From Tritrichomonas musculus (lineage: Eukaryota; Parabasalia; Tritrichomonadida; Tritrichomonadidae): a DNA stretch of 64,000 nt. The position numbers and the translations under genes are program-made. The DNA lies in contig JAPFFF010000010.1 in assembly GCA_039105265.1 (NCBI GenBank), positions 4,340,001 to 4,404,000 on the forward strand, read 5' to 3'. Below are positions 1 through 9,852 of the stretch, piece by piece (position 1 is the first letter of the stretch; every line of letters begins with the position of its first letter). The notes below the pieces were generated by a model that was given only the letters and a program-made list of their open reading frames with translations, did no database searches and was not told the DNA's origin.

Positions 1-238
1 AAAAAAAAATAATTATGTAAAATGCTTACTCTTGAAAATGATTTATATGAAGACCTTTTGGTCCCAGTGAGATTTGCAAAGTGAGTATCAAATTTAATAA
101 TATATTCAATCAAATTGAAACAAAATTCTTATACAATTCAGTCAATTTAAAAAAGTTTTAAATTTGAAAGGAAAAAATTTTAAGTTTGAAAGAAAAAATT
201 TTTTGAAAAAAATGTATCTAAACAGAATTATTTAAATT

Positions 239-245
239 TCATTTT
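239..245 (+). promoter_or_regulatory. Initiator-like site upstream of the ankyrin/BspA gene
   Basis: TCATTTT lies 14 bases before the ATG at 255. It fits the trichomonad initiator pattern (TCA followed by pyrimidine and T/A), where transcription starts at the A and the 5' leader is very short. The match is short and T-rich DNA is common here, so this is a reasonable but unproven promoter. Confidence 0.45.
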
Positions 246-254
246 TTAAAAATA

Positions 255-1415
255 ATGAATCCTAAGATATTAAAGCAGATAAACGACTACATCGCAATAA
301 AGAAAGAATTGCAGGGACTAGTTCTGACATTTATCGAGGAAAATGACGATGAAAATGTCAATTTAGATAATATTACCAATTTCAACCAAAATCAAAAAAT
401 GCTTGAAAATAAGATGGAATTCAATGCATTTCTTGAACTAATAATGAAGATTGCCAACAATCATCATCGATCAGAATTGTTTTTCGAAAAAATTGAAAAA
501 CTTTTAACTTTCTATTCAAATAATATCAAACAAACTTTCACAAATCTTGAAATATTCCAAATTTTCAAAAGCAACAAAAGAGTTCTTCTTATTCTTTTTA
601 CAAATAAAATAATAACAATGGACCAATCAATATTTGGCATAATGATGAATGACTCTTGTTTAAATTCGCAAAATTATCAATTTTATTTTTACACTGAAAT
701 CAAGCCATTTCTTAATGAAGAAATGAAAAAGCAAATTGAAGGTGAAATGTTGGAATTTAATCCAAATATCTTTTTATCATTTGAAGAAAACCGATTGAAA
801 GGAGTTAATGATTCTTATATTTGTTCTTTGATTCAAAATGATTCAATAGAAGAATTTGTTCAATTTGCAAATCAATCGAATTTGTCACTTAATAGCACAA
901 TCAAGCCATCAATTTTTGAAACAAATCCATTCTTAATTAAAAAGGAAGAAATATCTTTAATTGAATACGCAGCATTTTATGGATCCATTCAAATTTTCCA
1001 TTATTTACGAGTCAACAAAATTGAATTGACGCCATCATTGTTTTACTATGCAATTTATTCGCAAAATGCACAATTGATCCATTTACTTGAAGAAAATAAA
1101 ATCCAATTGACTAATAGTAATTATCAGGTAATCATCAAAGAATCAATTAAGTGTCATCATAACAATATTGCCAATTATTTCTTAAATAATTTCCAAAGCC
1201 ACGTTGCAAACAAATATGCAAAGCAAAACATTCTCTTTGATAACTATGTTAATTACGCTTTTCGTTACTATAATTATGATTTCTTTCCAAGTGATTTCAA
1301 AGATGAAAATATCTTTTATTCACTTTGTCAATATGGTTACGTAGAACTTGTCAAACTTCTTTACAATTCAAAGATTTACAAATCAAAGGATAAAGAAATT
1401 TTTTTTTATTTTTAA
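255..1415 (+). CDS. Ankyrin-repeat (DUF3447-like) protein, N-terminal part of an interrupted gene
   Basis: This 386-residue frame starts at an ATG just after an initiator-like site. The N-terminal 200 residues are helical and charged, as in the large trichomonad family of DUF3447/ankyrin proteins. From about residue 225 ankyrin-like helices appear (the IEYAAFYGS and ALIHLLEEN type of pattern, degenerate in places). The frame ends after a run of T in a low-complexity stretch, and 60 bases later a second frame opens that starts mid-ankyrin and continues into BspA-type repeats. I infer one gene, ankyrin plus BspA, split by a frameshift or sequencing error near 1395-1475. The ankyrin part would mediate protein-protein contacts; no enzymatic motif is visible. 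Two separate genes are less likely because the second frame has no ATG at its start. Confidence 0.6.
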   Translation: MNPKILKQINDYIAIKKELQGLVLTFIEENDDENVNLDNITNFNQNQKMLENKMEFNAFLELIMKIANNHHRSELFFEKIEKLLTFYSNNIKQTFTNLEIFQIFKSNKRVLLILFTNKIITMDQSIFGIMMNDSCLNSQNYQFYFYTEIKPFLNEEMKKQIEGEMLEFNPNIFLSFEENRLKGVNDSYICSLIQNDSIEEFVQFANQSNLSLNSTIKPSIFETNPFLIKKEEISLIEYAAFYGSIQIFHYLRVNKIELTPSLFYYAIYSQNAQLIHLLEENKIQLTNSNYQVIIKESIKCHHNNIANYFLNNFQSHVANKYAKQNILFDNYVNYAFRYYNYDFFPSDFKDENIFYSLCQYGYVELVKLLYNSKIYKSKDKEIFFYF

Positions 1416-1474
1416 TTACATTCCATTAACGATTTAAATAATGTTTATTTTTTAATTATTTTAATAAAACTTCA

Positions 1475-2512
1475 TTGTTATATGCACTTGGCAGAGAAAA
1501 TAATTCTGAAATTATTAATTTCTTGAAGTCACAGTCCTCGATTGATTTAGAATCAATTGTAGTTAGCAAGTATATACAGCCAAGCAAACTTTATTTGCCA
1601 TCTTCAATGACAACGTTAAATTCGTCGTTTATAAAAGGTTGCACAAAATTGAAGAAGATATCTATTCCTGCTTCTGTCACCTCGATTGAAAGCCACTTAT
1701 TCAGAAATTTTGAATTTCTCAAGGAAGTTTCATTACAAAATCCTTTGTTATTGGAATCAATAGGCGAATGTGCATTCAATGGATGTAAATCATTGAAAAG
1801 CTTTCTGATGCCTCCTTCGGTTAAATCAATAGGTAATTTTGTTTTCTGTTCTTGCTCATCATTGACACAAATAGCAATTCCTTCTGGATTGACGAGTATT
1901 CCAAGATATGCATTCAATGAATGTTCTTCACTCAAGACTGTTAAATTTTTAAGTCCATCGTCAGTTAAAATAATTTGTGAACGAGCATTTTCATCCTGCA
2001 CATCTTTGTTGAAGATAACAATACCATCTTCAGTAAGCAAAATTGAACAGTCCGCATTTACTAATTGTTCGTCATTGACTGAAATAATATTTGAACAACC
2101 AGCTTCATTTGATAAGATTGACTTCTTTACTTTCATGGGTTGCTCTTCATTGAAAAGAATTGAAATACCAAATTCAGTCACTGAAATCCAAAATTACGCA
2201 TTCTCTGATTGTCATTCGTTGACAGGAATATCAATTCCACCTTCAGTTAAAACAGTCGGAGGAGTTATTTTCAAAAATTGCTCATTGTTATCTAAAGTAA
2301 CAATTCCTTCAACAATAACAGAAATTGGATGGGAATTCTTCCAAAATTGCACATCTCTAAAAGAAATTTCAATTCCATCCTCGGTACAAAGTATAGGAAT
2401 GAATGCTTTCCATGGATGTTCGTCGCTTCAAGTTTTAACAATTCCTTCGCATTTATTGAAAAATGCAGCAAAATTAGGTATAAGAAATGACGTTAACGTG
2501 AACCCAATTTAA
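1475..2512 (+). CDS. BspA-like leucine-rich repeat protein, C-terminal part of the interrupted gene
   Basis: The frame opens with a TTG, not an ATG, and its first 30 residues look like the end of an ankyrin repeat (ALGRENNSEIINFLKSQ). Residues about 45-335 are roughly twelve BspA-type (LRR_5) repeats of 23 residues, with the cores IGxxAFxxCSSL and ITIPSSV recurring. Such repeats in trichomonads are typical of surface or secreted adhesion-related proteins, but no signal peptide or transmembrane helix is visible, so a cytoplasmic role is possible. The stop reads TAAA, which overlaps the UAAA tetranucleotide known to serve as polyadenylation signal in trichomonads. It most likely belongs with the preceding ankyrin frame as one broken or mis-sequenced gene. 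Confidence 0.65.
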   Translation: MLYALGRENNSEIINFLKSQSSIDLESIVVSKYIQPSKLYLPSSMTTLNSSFIKGCTKLKKISIPASVTSIESHLFRNFEFLKEVSLQNPLLLESIGECAFNGCKSLKSFLMPPSVKSIGNFVFCSCSSLTQIAIPSGLTSIPRYAFNECSSLKTVKFLSPSSVKIICERAFSSCTSLLKITIPSSVSKIEQSAFTNCSSLTEIIFEQPASFDKIDFFTFMGCSSLKRIEIPNSVTEIQNYAFSDCHSLTGISIPPSVKTVGGVIFKNCSLLSKVTIPSTITEIGWEFFQNCTSLKEISIPSSVQSIGMNAFHGCSSLQVLTIPSHLLKNAAKLGIRNDVNVNPI

Positions 2513-2730
2513 ACAATAATAAAATCATTCAATAAAAAAAAAATATTTAATAGTATTACTGCTTTTATTGTTATTAGATAATATCCTGATTTTAATGCAT
2601 ATTTATATTTGTTATAAAGATAAAGAAAAAATAGTCGACAAAGGAAAAATGTGTCGACCCAAGCTTTGTGATTAATATCAATTCTTAATTAAAATGAATA
2701 TATATTCATTTGTTAGCTCTATATATTTGC

Positions 2731-4683
2731 TCATTTAGTTTTCCAAAAAACTGATATAATAATGAAAAATGCATTTTTCATCTGCATGTACGAATTCCCT
2801 TCAACAGCTGGTTTAATTCCAGTCAAAATTCGATATGCAATCATTGAGTAGGAATAAACATCAGCCTTTGAATCAGCGCTTCTTTCTTCCAAAACTTCAG
2901 GATCAACATATATCAGGTTGTCAAAACTGAGATTCCTTTTTTTAAGAAATCTTGATGAATCGAAGAAGCATATATGCGGATAGTAATCTTCATCGAGGAA
3001 GATGTTTTCTGGATTGGCATTGCAAAGGTGAATGTTGTTTGAATTGATACAATTCATTCCAATTGCAATTCCGAGCAAGTTTATGTATTTTATCGTGTCG
3101 GAGCTTTTGTGAAGAAAGTGCTTCAGAGTGCTCTTTAGCTTCAAGTCCTTGATGATTGTTGGCATCTTTTGAATGCTTGGATCGAAATCATTTATATACA
3201 AAACAGCTGGATTTTGTAATAATTTGGCGTCAATAGGTCTCACGTTTTTCTCGTTTCTGTAGATTTCTTTTGCAATCATTGAATTTTTCAATAAAAGCTG
3301 CATAAATTCCATTTCTAATTCACTACTATTTGTATGTTGTGCATTGTTATCTGATGTTTGATTTTCAATTGATATTTTGTCATAATCCAATTTTAACTTC
3401 TTATTTTCAATTAATAATTGGTCGTTATCTTCTTTCAATTTTTGATTTTCAGTAGATATTTGGTCGTAGTCTGTCTTTAACTGCTTATTTTCAATTGTTA
3501 ATTGGTCGTTTTCTTCTTTCAATTTTTGATTTTCAGTAGATATTTGGTCGTAGTCTGTCTTTAACTGTTTGTTTTCAATTGCTAATTGGTTGTTATCTTC
3601 TTTCAATTTTTGATTTTCAGTAGATATTTGGTCGTAGTCTGTCTTTAACTGCTTGTTTTCAATTGCTAATTGGTCGTTTTCTTCTTTCAATTTTTGATTT
3701 TCTTTTTCAAAATTTTCATTTTTTTGATTCAATAAATCTATTTGATCTGTCACTTGAGTTATGTCTTCGATATAGTTCATTAATTCATCTTTGTCAACAT
3801 TTTCGAGAAGGTAATCGTCGCCTTCTTTCAATGCGAATTTCTTAAAAATTTCACCAAAATTTGGCCTCTCTTCAGGGTCTTCAGACCAGCATTGTTCGAT
3901 CAATTTTTGAATTGATTCTTTAATAGGAAAAGTAAATTTTGGACGATAAGATTCACTGACCACTTTATTTCTGAAATCAAATTCTGACATTTTGCCAGAT
4001 AAAAGTTCTGGATAAGGAGCTGAGTCAGTTACAATTTCATACATCAAAATTGCAAATGAATAAACGTCTGCTTTTCCATCATAACTAATTTGTTTAATAA
4101 CTTCAGGAGCCATATAAATTAAAGTGCCTCCAAACTTGGACTGATTTTTTGATTTGCCAAACTCGAAAATTTTTGACAATCCAAAATCTGTAATATGTGG
4201 GTGAAATAAATCATCTAGTAAAATGTTCCCTGGCTTAAGGTCTCTGTGTATAATGTTGCGATCATGCAAGTATTTCATGCCACGTGCAACTCCAACTAGG
4301 ATGATTTGACGAGATGTATCTGTAAAATCAATGGGACCATCAAATTCTTGAAATTTTTTGAGAATCCCTTCAAGAGATCCATTTGATGCTAGTTCCATTA
4401 AAATCGTAATATTGTTTTCATTTTGAAAATCTTGTAATGAATATCCATAAAATTTAATAATTGTAGGATGATTAGCACGAACCAAGATACCAACTTCACG
4501 GTCAATAATATTTTGAATTTCTCCTTCATTATCATCGCAAATAATAACTTTTGCTGCATACAATTTTTTTGTTTCTATTTGTTGAACTGAATAAACAACT
4601 CCAAAGCCGCCACTCTTGATCTTCTTAACTTTTTTGTATTTACCAATGTCGATTGTTCTTTGAGAAGATGAATACATATCCAT
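2731..4683 (-). CDS. TKL-like protein kinase with coiled-coil repeats and a second, degenerate kinase-like domain
   Basis: The 650-residue protein begins with a complete kinase domain: glycine loop GGFGVVYS (25-32), lysine K45, HRDLKPGN (146-153), DFG (166-168) and MAPE (191-194), so catalysis is likely. Serine/threonine specificity is expected from HRDLKP. Residues about 310-440 are a coiled coil containing four near-identical 28-residue repeats (core ENDQLAIENKQLKTDYDQ). Residues about 530-640 resemble the C-lobe of a second kinase, but HRD reads HLCNANPEN and DFG reads CFFDS, so this lobe should be catalytically dead. The reading frame ends soon after its subdomain IX. The coiled coil probably drives dimerisation. 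Among the possibilities, the second domain could be a regulatory pseudokinase or the remains of a decayed duplicate. Confidence 0.85.
   Translation of the reverse strand: MDMYSSSQRTIDIGKYKKVKKIKSGGFGVVYSVQQIETKKLYAAKVIICDDNEGEIQNIIDREVGILVRANHPTIIKFYGYSLQDFQNENNITILMELASNGSLEGILKKFQEFDGPIDFTDTSRQIILVGVARGMKYLHDRNIIHRDLKPGNILLDDLFHPHITDFGLSKIFEFGKSKNQSKFGGTLIYMAPEVIKQISYDGKADVYSFAILMYEIVTDSAPYPELLSGKMSEFDFRNKVVSESYRPKFTFPIKESIQKLIEQCWSEDPEERPNFGEIFKKFALKEGDDYLLENVDKDELMNYIEDITQVTDQIDLLNQKNENFEKENQKLKEENDQLAIENKQLKTDYDQISTENQKLKEDNNQLAIENKQLKTDYDQISTENQKLKEENDQLTIENKQLKTDYDQISTENQKLKEDNDQLLIENKKLKLDYDKISIENQTSDNNAQHTNSSELEMEFMQLLLKNSMIAKEIYRNEKNVRPIDAKLLQNPAVLYINDFDPSIQKMPTIIKDLKLKSTLKHFLHKSSDTIKYINLLGIAIGMNCINSNNIHLCNANPENIFLDEDYYPHICFFDSSRFLKKRNLSFDNLIYVDPEVLEERSADSKADVYSYSMIAYRILTGIKPAVEGNSYMQMKNAFFIIISVFWKTK
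3362..3698 (-). repeat. Four tandem 84-bp coding repeats
   Basis: Four in-frame copies of an 84-bp unit encode the 28-residue coiled-coil repeat of the kinase gene. Copies differ at a handful of residues (E/D, A/T/L positions), and the last copy is the most divergent. This suggests recent unequal exchange within the gene. Confidence 0.8.
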
Positions 4684-6967
4684 ATTTTAACGATATTCCT
4701 TTGAATTCAATTATATTTAAAATATTGATTTGTAAAGGTTTAATTATTTTGAAATTCAACTAATAATAATATTTATTTTTAACTTAATAAAAAAATAATT
4801 TAATAATTATGTATATATTATTATATTGATAATATATTTGTTTTTTGAAAAAATCGTTACAATTATTGTTCTATGAGTTCATTCAAAACTTATTGTGACG
4901 TTATTTGTTTTTGAAAAGGGAATTATTTGAATTAATTCAGAATTTTTCTAATATTATTTTTCATACAGTAACCTAAAAAAGTTGTCGACGTTAGGATTAA
5001 CCCGTATACACACTCTCAATTAATAAAAGTAATCAAAATTGAATGGAAAATGATATTGAATGGAGAATCAAAAATGAAACAAATAAATTATTAAAAAGTT
5101 TGTAAAATTTCGTTATCTGCTTTACATGCCGTGAACTTTTTGAAAAAAATAATTGAAAATAATTCTGAGAAATTCTTTATATGCACTGAAAAAGATGACG
5201 TGTACACAGGTTTATCTGGATACTGTAATTGTTTTTTCGAAATAAAGATTCTTTCTTTGTTTTTTCTATTAGAATAAGCGGTAAATATTTTTAAAAGTAA
5301 TCACTAAATAGTTAATTTAATAAACTATGGACAACACATTCTAGTAAATACTACATACATAAATTTAATCAGCATAACTACATACATAAAGGTTATCAAG
5401 GTATCAGTATTACAAAACGAATATTTATTTTATATGGAATTAGGAAATTGCATGAAAATGTTTCGAATTCTTGTAATTGATTCAACAAGATTTATTGTCA
5501 AAACATCTTCTGTAAAATTTAAGAATAAGTCTCTCAAAAGTCTTTGGTAAAATTTTTTTTGATAAAACTAAGTTAAATATGGAGACAAGTTATATATAAA
5601 ATACTCTTATTTTATATACTCTTTTTATTTAAATATGGGAATTTTTTATTGATGAAGAATTGAATGATTTTTGTAAACATTTTTTAGATATGTGATGATT
5701 GAATAAGCCAAAATTAGAAATTGTGATGTCTTAGAGTTCACAAACGCGTTTGTAAGGTTGTATGGAGGATTCAGCCGAAAAAAATTATCTGAAAAGATAA
5801 TCATATTCTAAAAGATATCATTCTTAACTCTGCCTTTTTCATTATGTAATTCCAACAATGGCACGGAAGTTTTTTTTGAAATATTTAAATCCTGTTATGA
5901 TTCTTATGATTCGTCATAATTGTTTGCCAAATTTGATTCAACACAAAATTCTGGGTAGTAGTGGTATATTTAAAAACAAAGAAAGATATCGCAGATTTTG
6001 CAATAATGATTTATCACTTTCCCCTACAATTTAACTATTTTTTTATTTTATGTGTCTAAAAATCTAATATGCTTATACAAATTATAAGCAATTCTGTATT
6101 TTTTCATGATGCATCATCGTTCAAATGCCCATGATAATTCGCAAAGCTATTGGTTGTGGATGGTATTCCATATTTTATTATGCTTGATATTGATACGTTA
6201 TACTATTTCTCTTTTCCATTGAATTGGAGCATTTTTATAGTTATACATTTAGCATACTTTATTAAGTATATCATTAATATCTGTAAATGCAGAAACTGTA
6301 GGTCCTCTTCTTTTTTGAAAATGTGAATTTTAAAATGATACAGCTTTTTTGAAAATATTTGTTAACGCTCTAAAAGTATTAGAGTCTTAAACACTAATTT
6401 ATTACAAGGATCTGGCAGTAATTTAAGTGTTTAAGACACTTTTAATTTGCTATTAAATGAACTTTAATTTTGGAACAGAGTTAATTGACTTTATACCATA
6501 TTTTGATACATCAATTAATATGGTATCAATATATAACACTGGTATACTATTAAGATTCTCTTTCATATGGACTAAATAGTAGGAAAGTTTTATTACCAAA
6601 AAGAAAGCTTTCTTTTTAATGACAAAATAATTTTAAACTTTTTTATATAGATTAATAACACAATGTCTCAAAAGAAGAGGCAATATAAACACTGTCTGAC
6701 TATTACATGCCAATGCAAATTTTAAGATTGGATGATTTTTAAAATTTAAATTCAAATCAGTATCTTTTCAAATTATTCTAGCTCACAGCCTATAATATTG
6801 AAAATACTTTATCCTTTTTTAAGTTTTTACTACAAACTTTTTTTTTTAACTAATGAGCTATTTAACAATAGGCCTTGGCAAATACACTAACATAACAAGT
6901 TCAGGTGTTAGAGCTATTCTATAAGGTTCTAACACCTGAACTCCACATGGACATATATAATTATCAG
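4684..6967. other. Intergenic DNA without a recognised gene
   Basis: About 2.3 kb of AT-rich DNA with only short frames. I see small imperfect hairpins (for example a 17-base stem at 6898-6914 with 6926-6942, spelling a TTCAGGTGTTAGAGC arm) but no gene, RNA gene or clear element end. Confidence 0.5.
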
Positions 6968-7446
6968 TAGACTTGTTATTTTGAGAATCGATATCAAAAA
7001 CGTCACTTTTTTGCATCTGATACTCGATTATCAGTTTACAAATCTGATATCGAGATTATCGATTATCAAGATATCAGATATGAAATGTGATATGAAAATA
7101 ATTGTAAACTTGATATCAATTACCGAGATCTCGAGATCTCAAACTGATTTATCTTTTTTTATAATTGGTATTTGTGATTTTATAATATTTAAAAATATAT
7201 AATATAATGTATTGATGTTTATTTTAAGATTAAAATCAAAAAATACATTCTTTTTTAATGAAATATTTGAGATTAAAACACGATCATATTTTTTTCAAAA
7301 TGTTTAATTGAAAATTCTGATATCAAAAGCTGAGAAAAAAAATTCTCGATCTCTGAAATCGATCTCGAAAATCTGTGTATAATTGTGTATCGATATCAAA
7401 AAGTCAATCAATTATCGATCTCGAGAATTGGAGAATAACAAGTCTA
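6968..7446. mobile_element. Non-autonomous hAT-like DNA transposon (479 bp)
   Basis: The segment starts with TAGACTTGTTATT and ends with its exact reverse complement, a 13-bp terminal inverted repeat. It is flanked by a perfect 8-bp direct repeat, ATTATCAG (6960-6967 and 7447-7454). An 8-bp target duplication with short terminal repeats is the hallmark of the hAT superfamily. The interior is AT-rich with many GATATC/ATCGAT-like words and has no transposase, so it must have been moved in trans. The two short open frames inside are not convincing proteins. Confidence 0.75.
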
Positions 7447-7725
7447 ATTATCAGATATTTCCTAATACAAAACATAAAAAAACCAAAAATTTTTTAAAAC
7501 AAATATATAATAAAGAGAATAATTTTATAATAATATTTTCTATGAAATGTATCATTTTTTTTGCTTAAAATGTGAGATATTAAAAAAAACAATTTTCAAA
7601 AATTGAGATAACATTCAATTTTTTTTAGTAATTATAAGCAAACTTTTTGCAAAATTGTGGATTTTGAATATTCAAATTCTGATATATTATAATACAGATA
7701 ATAAACTATTATTTATTAAAGTTTT

Positions 7726-8155
7726 TAAAGTGGTCCCAAAAACGATAATCCACTTCGTAACGAGTTTGTTTTGAATTTCTTTCAAAAAGTTTCAAATAGT
7801 GGATATGCTAAAAAAGTATATCTTCATGTAGAGAAAAATATGCTTTATCGTCTGAGTTGTAGAATACAAGGTTAACGATTTTTAAGCGTCTAATGTATTA
7901 ATTAAAAGAATATTTGGAAAATGTAATTGTTCATAAATGCATATCATCATCCATTATTTATATAAATCTTTACGATTAAAGCATTTCTAACGAAGATATA
8001 GCTTGAAATGCGAATTAAATATATGAAATATCATATATTTAGACCAAAATTGAGCTTTGTGCTAATAGATGCCAAGTACTGACTTAAAATTAAAAAAAAG
8101 ATAATTTAACCAAAAAGGTGAATTTTAGTGGATCATCGTTTTTGGAAGCACTTTA
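7726..8155. mobile_element. TA-flanked inverted-repeat element, mariner-like MITE (about 430 bp)
   Basis: Imperfect terminal inverted repeats of about 28 bp face each other: the left arm reads TAAAGTGGTCCCAAAAACGA and the right arm, read on the other strand, differs at a few positions. Both ends carry TA, consistent with the TA target duplication of Tc1/mariner elements. There is no transposase frame inside. Assignment to mariner rests only on the TA ends. Confidence 0.55.
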
Positions 8156-8640
8156 CTGAATGCCTGTAGGTGTACACACTTTTCAGGCAAAATTTTTTTC
8201 AAAAATCGCAAAATCATCTAAAAAAACACAAATCGCGATGTATCTCCAGGTACAATAGTAAACATTCACCATACATAATATTATTTCATACGTATTTCTA
8301 TACAAGTCATGGCTAAATAAATTTTTAATAGTTGAAATATGAATAGCTATGCATCATTTTTAATATTTTTTTACTATACAATAAACGTCTTTTTAACGTC
8401 TTTTTAACGTCTTTTGTCATAATATAACGATTTTTTGAGTTGTAGTATTAATGAAACTTTTTGAATGCGAATAAATATTTTTAATTATATGAAGAATCAA
8501 AAATAATATTATTTAATTTGAAAAACATTTTACTATTTTATCTTTTTATTTATAAATTATTTAAAACATTTTAAATATAAAAAAATAATTGTAGATCAAG
8601 ATAAAAATAAAAAACTAATATCGAGAAAATAACGTATTTA

Positions 8641-8818
8641 CAATTGTAATTAAAGTCGGATTCAAAAGGCTTGGGACAAACTTTTTGAAAACGATAAGGT
8701 CAAATTTATAAATCTTTTAGGTTAATTTGTCCCAAGCTGAATGATTTTTTTCCTGAGAAACATTGAAAAAAATTGAATGTTGTCCCAAGCATTTTGAATC
8801 CGACTTTAATTACAATTG
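8641..8818. mobile_element. Short TA-flanked MITE (178 bp)
   Basis: About 38-bp terminal inverted repeats begin CAATTGTAATTAAAGTCGG and are nearly perfect, extending to a shared GCTTGGGACAA core. TA dinucleotides sit immediately outside both ends. The unit is too small to code for anything. The Tc1/mariner-type assignment is an inference from the TA flanks; ends could also be counted two or three bases further out because the sequence there is palindromic. Confidence 0.6.
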
Positions 8819-8844
8819 TAATTTTTAAACGGACAAGTTGTATA

Positions 8845-9850
8845 CAGTAAGTAAAATAACCTCAGAACAATCTCAATAACCTCAGAACACTTTCACTTTT
8901 TGGAATAGATGCATTGAATTCTTCAGAATATTTTTTCAATAAATCAATTCAATTTTAATTTTTTGTTCTGAGATTTGCTCTTTATTTTTTTACCCTACCA
9001 ATTTCCCCTTTATTCAATCTTATCAATATTTTGTATGAAGAAATTCAATTGCTTAGAATATTCTGAGTTATTTATTTTTACAAACGTGATAAAACGCAAA
9101 AGTTTCAAAAAAACGTATTTTAAATAATTCAGCTATTTTTATACAAATATGCTATTTATATGAATTACAAATTTGTTATTATATAAATGTGATATTTTTA
9201 ATATTATATTTAAGATAAAAATCTACTTTTTAAAATTTTTTTGTAAGATAATGGTATTTTTAAAATGATCGTTATGCTCTCAATTTTATTTTCTTTATTC
9301 GCCTTCGATACTTAATCATTTTATGGTGCTTTAATTTATTCATAGGAGATAAAACAAATATGTGAAAATCTGACCAATTGACACATAAGATCTTGGATGA
9401 TTATTTTCTATGAATTTCATAACTTTTTGAATGCTTTCATTGAATTGCATTAATTTTTTAAACATTTTGAAATTAACATTTATTGATTATAAATTAAATA
9501 AAATAATTATTCATATATTACTTATTAGTTAAAACTCTTTATTTTTGTTTTTCATTAATTTTTATTTGAGAAAAATGTAGATAATGTCTAAAAATGCAAT
9601 GTTTAGCAATTATCTTTGGAACATATGCTAAAAATTTTAATTTTTTTACTGTATTAATTTTTATATATGATGTGTAATAACATATATAACTCGCTAACAT
9701 TTTTGAAGAAAATAGTTTGGTTTTATTACGTTTATTTTTACTATTATTCAAATAATTCTATAATTCTATACTAAAGTAAAATAAACTTCAGAATATCATT
9801 CAATAGTGTTCTGAGGTTATTGAGATGTTATGAGGTTTTTTTACATACGG
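8845..9850. mobile_element. Non-autonomous mariner-like element (about 1.0 kb)
   Basis: Terminal inverted repeats of 46-47 bp (8845-8891 and 9805-9850) share the inner stretch ATCTCAATAACCTCAGAAC and differ at a few outer bases. TA lies just outside each end (8843-8844 and 9851-9852), and the left end begins CAGT, as many Tc1/mariner ends do. The 0.9-kb interior is AT-rich and has only a short lysine/asparagine-rich frame on the minus strand (9539-9751) that does not look like a transposase. It begins 27 bases after the preceding MITE. Confidence 0.6.
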
Positions 9851-9852
9851 TA

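Noticed and set aside
1395-1480. Spliceosomal intron joining the ankyrin and BspA frames
   Set aside because: No GTAYGT-like 5' site or ACTAACACACAG-like 3' site typical of trichomonad introns is present.
1591-2181. Minus-strand frame opposite the BspA-like repeats
   Set aside because: It mirrors the forward repeats and has no independent coding signal; the forward repeat pattern explains it.
9539-9751. Minus-strand frame as a transposase of the 1.0-kb mariner-like element
   Set aside because: Only 70 residues, lysine/asparagine-rich, with no catalytic motif.
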